From NCBI GenBank assembly GCA_028456385.1, contig JALNQF010000160.1, positions 35,899 to 99,898 on the forward strand: a stretch of DNA of 64,000 bases, read 5' to 3'. The first letter of the stretch is position 1, and each line of letters opens with the position of its first letter. Positions 61,285 to 64,000 of this stretch are shown here, in pieces. The position numbers and the translations under genes were made by a program. Source of the DNA: Ophiosphaerella korrae (Eukaryota > Ascomycota > Dothideomycetes > Pleosporales > Phaeosphaeriaceae). The notes below the pieces were generated by a model. The model did not search any database and had not been told where the DNA came from. It worked only from the letters and a program-made list of their open reading frames with translations.

Positions 61285-63470
61285 CCGTGCACTCAATGCG
61301 CGGGGAACATCAAATACCTCGAACTTCAATACTACACAACTCCACCAATATAAGCCCAATTAATAACGCGTTGGCAGAAATTAAATCGTAAGAGCTAGGA
61401 GAGGGTTTTTTGTATATGAAGATTGCTGCTAAGTATAGTGTTGTACGCTCTACGCTAACAAGAAGACACTAAGCTATTATAGCGTCGCGCCTAGCTAGTA
61501 CCTCTACACGTTAAAAACTTAGCCTATAATAAGAGAAAGAGCTTATTTAATATATAAAAAGGCTATTAAAGTAATATATACTACTTATATAAAAGATAAT
61601 ATAAATTTTATAGTAAAGATAGCTAAAGAGCTAGTAAGTAAAAGCTAGGTTATTTACTTTATTAACTAATATAAAGTGTATTTTATTTTACGTTAAAAAA
61701 CTAGTATAGATTATAATTACTACTAAGCTAATTTAGAAGCTAAATATAAGCTATACTTTAACTACTTATAGTTTAAAATTACTAAGTATTATATTAAGCT
61801 ATATTATATATATAGAAGAGTATAAAAAATAAAAAGTAATTATTTTTTTAACTTATTTTAAAGTATTATAAGTTATTTAATATATAAGCTATAACTAGAG
61901 AAAAATATATATTTTTAAAAAGAAAATCTTATTTTTTTTTAGTTTAAATAAAAATCTATAACTTAGTTAGTATACTTTAGCTATAGTTTTTTACTAAAAT
62001 AGAAATATCTTTTTAAGCTATATTTAAAAGCTTATAACTTTTTAATTTTAGTATCTTTTTCTTATATTTTAAATATATTAGGTTTATAAATATATTATAT
62101 TACTATATTAATTTTTATAAAAAAATATAGTTTTTATAAACTTTAGTTAATAAATATATATTAAACTAAACTAATACTTAGTTTAATACTTTATAGATCT
62201 TTTTATAAAGTTTTAAGTTTTAAGTAAAAATAGTATATAATTATTTATAGCTTACTAGCTTATTATATTCTACTTTTTTTTTAGTAAACTTAAAAGCTCT
62301 TATACTCTTTAAATTAATTTCTATATATAAACTATTTTTAAATTATTTACTTACTTTATTTTTAATAGAATTTAAATTTAAACTAAAAGAAAAAGAAAAA
62401 TAAATTTTAGCTAAATTCTATATATACTATTCTTTAATAGCTTTATTTTTATTAATCTTATAGATATCTTATTAAAATTTCTAGTTTAAATAGATAATTA
62501 TTATTTATTTTAGAAATATAACTAATATATAATTTATATATATATATATACAAAGTAAAAAAAAGTATAGTTTTATACTATATTTTATATACTTTTTAAC
62601 TACTAAGTTTAGTACTTTTTAAATATAATTTCTATTATTAAAAAATAAAGTCTTTATATAGTTTTTTATAATAATTTATATATATTATTTTTTTACCTAA
62701 ATAGATTACTAAACTAAAATAGTTTTATTTATAGTTATAACTTAGTTAGTATTAAAGTAATAAAAAAACTAGTTAAATAAATAGAAAAATTATAAAAAAT
62801 AGAAAAATATAGTATACTAGGAATTTTTTTAAATATATTTTTATAGTATTTTTATTTAGCTCTATACTTTTTTTATATAAAGTTATTATATTAAAATATA
62901 ATTTTTTTTAAATTAATTTTTTTTTACTACTTTTAATTACTTTTTAGTATATATATATCTTTAATTTTACTTATTTAGCTATAAATTAAATACTATTTAG
63001 TAATTATATTAGTTATAACTTTTTTTACTTATAATAGTACTTAGATTATTTTCTTTAAGCTTTAAATTATATTTTTTATATTAACTTTTTTATTTTTTTT
63101 AAAAACTCTAGTAAGTTTTTCTTTATATCTTTATATCTTTTACTTTTATAGCTTTTTTGTTTTTAATTACTTAAATAGTATTATAAATTATTTTAATATA
63201 CTTTTTTAAAATAGTAGCTATTTTATTAAAAGAGCTTATTAGCTTTTAATAAAAGCTAGATATTTAGTTTAAGTTTTAAGAGATTTAGTACTAATTTAAA
63301 AAATTTAGATAAAATTTTAAAAATTTTAATTTAGTATCTTAAAAAGTATATTTTAGTAATATATTATATAAGCTAACTATTAATCTAATTTTTTTTTTAC
63401 TTCTAAAAAAATACCTAGATAAGTAACTTATACTATAAATTTACTTATATAATTTTTACTAGTAAAACTA
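61285..63470 (+). mobile_element. RIP-inactivated pogo/Fot1-type DDE transposon remnant
   Basis: From 61374 the plus strand reads, with stops, like the N-terminal helix-turn-helix of pogo/Fot1 transposases: AEIKS, stop, ELGEGFLYMKIAAKYSVV, RSTLTRRH, stop, AI, then TR, stop, KLSL, two stops, EKELI, stop, YIKRL. The stops fall where relatives carry Gln or Arg codons, as expected from CAA/CAG or CGA changing to TAA/TAG/TGA. Near 61640 a weak SWV-xx-FIN-like block follows. From about 61560 on the sequence is extremely AT-rich and no longer translatable. The exact ends of the element cannot be set. Confidence 0.68.
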
Positions 63471-63473
63471 TAC

Positions 63474-63899
63474 TATTATAAGATATAAGCTTAGGAATAA
63501 GTAAAAGATAATTATTAATTAAAGAGCTATCTAAGCTAAGCTACTTATATATAGTAGAGTAGCTTAAATAGCTTATATAACTTACTTACTACTATAAGCT
63601 TACTTAAATTATATAGAGTAAAGCTCTAACTTATAATATACTCTTTAGGTAAACTATATAGTAAAGCTATTTAATAAGTTTTATAGTAGTTATCTAAACT
63701 TAGTTAAAAATACTTTTACTTATAATTCTATTTATTTTAAGCTTATATATAAGTACTAAGCGCTTATATACTATATATAGTATATTTAGAGTTTTTTTAG
63801 CTTTATAAACTTTTTAGTAACTATTATTATAGCTATTATAAGTTACTATTTTTAAAGCTTTTAAAGCTTACTTTTTATATTAGTAATTATTATACTAAC
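63474..63899 (+). repeat. RIP-saturated copy of the 60878-61280 repeat
   Basis: Aligns base by base with 60878-61280. Over one 128-bp stretch (pristine TACC... start near 61007) there is no gap and every difference is C-to-T or G-to-A. A 21-bp insertion is present near the end. A few transversions elsewhere show additional drift. The ATG-GTAAGT end is converted to ATA...ATAAGT. Confidence 0.9.
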
Positions 63900-63963
63900 T
63901 TATTCTTATAGAGTAAAGCTAAAAAAGCTACTTATACTTATACTTTTTACTCTTATACTACTT

Positions 63964-63967
<4 letters not shown>

Positions 63968-64000
<33 letters not shown>
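63968..64000. repeat. (TAC)n microsatellite at window edge
   Basis: Eleven TAC units running off the right end of the window. Confidence 0.9.

Noticed and set aside
60878..63899. LTR retrotransposon interpretation of the direct repeat pair
   Set aside because: LTRs of one insertion should suffer RIP alike; here one copy is intact, there is no primer-binding site after the left copy, and the interior reads as a DNA transposon.

Overview
The window is nuclear DNA from a filamentous ascomycete (Pezizomycotina), most likely a dothideomycete of the Pleosporales type. Supporting signs are short introns of about 45-75 bp with GTAAGT/GTATGT-like donors, a fused five-domain AROM gene, PTH11-like and Zn2Cys6 proteins, and an AT-rich end with the signature of repeat-induced point mutation (RIP). 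The species cannot be named from this sequence alone.

Left and centre (0.2-31 kb) are gene-dense and mostly housekeeping: an anion:cation symporter (MFS), pyroglutamyl peptidase divergent from the pentafunctional AROM gene of the shikimate pathway, a disordered S/T-P-rich protein, NADP-isocitrate dehydrogenase with a possible dual start, a second MFS symporter, three conserved or hypothetical proteins, an alpha/beta hydrolase, and a Spo14-type phospholipase D.

The 32.1-39.9 kb segment is the most interesting genic part. A PrpF-family isomerase (methylaconitate/aconitate type), a Zn2Cys6 transcription factor, a mitochondrial tricarboxylate carrier and an MFS anion symporter are adjacent. All the intergenic gaps that could drive them contain CCGCGG palindromes, 8 copies in three clusters. 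This looks like a small co-regulated tricarboxylate gene cluster. Its parts recall fungal itaconate/trans-aconitate clusters, but no decarboxylase is present.

From 40 to 46.7 kb the DNA is AT-rich and gene-poor, with one possible tiny zinc-ribbon gene and a 389-bp terminal-inverted-repeat element flanked by TA. Genes then resume: a sugar transporter that has lost its first membrane helix and carries a stop in the last one (pseudogene), GUF1 (mitochondrial EF4/LepA) divergent from MAD2 (spindle checkpoint), a membrane family-2 glycosyltransferase, and an eight-exon PTH11-like receptor.

The right end (60.9-64 kb) holds a direct repeat pair. The left copy is intact; the right copy is the same sequence after saturating C-to-T and G-to-A change. 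Between them lies a RIP-destroyed transposon whose least damaged edge still reads as a pogo/Fot1-type helix-turn-helix. In the saturated block almost every surviving C is followed by T and almost every surviving G is preceded by A. All exon joins given below were derived by eye from splice motifs and reading-frame continuity, and in each multi-exon gene the exon lengths sum to a multiple of three.
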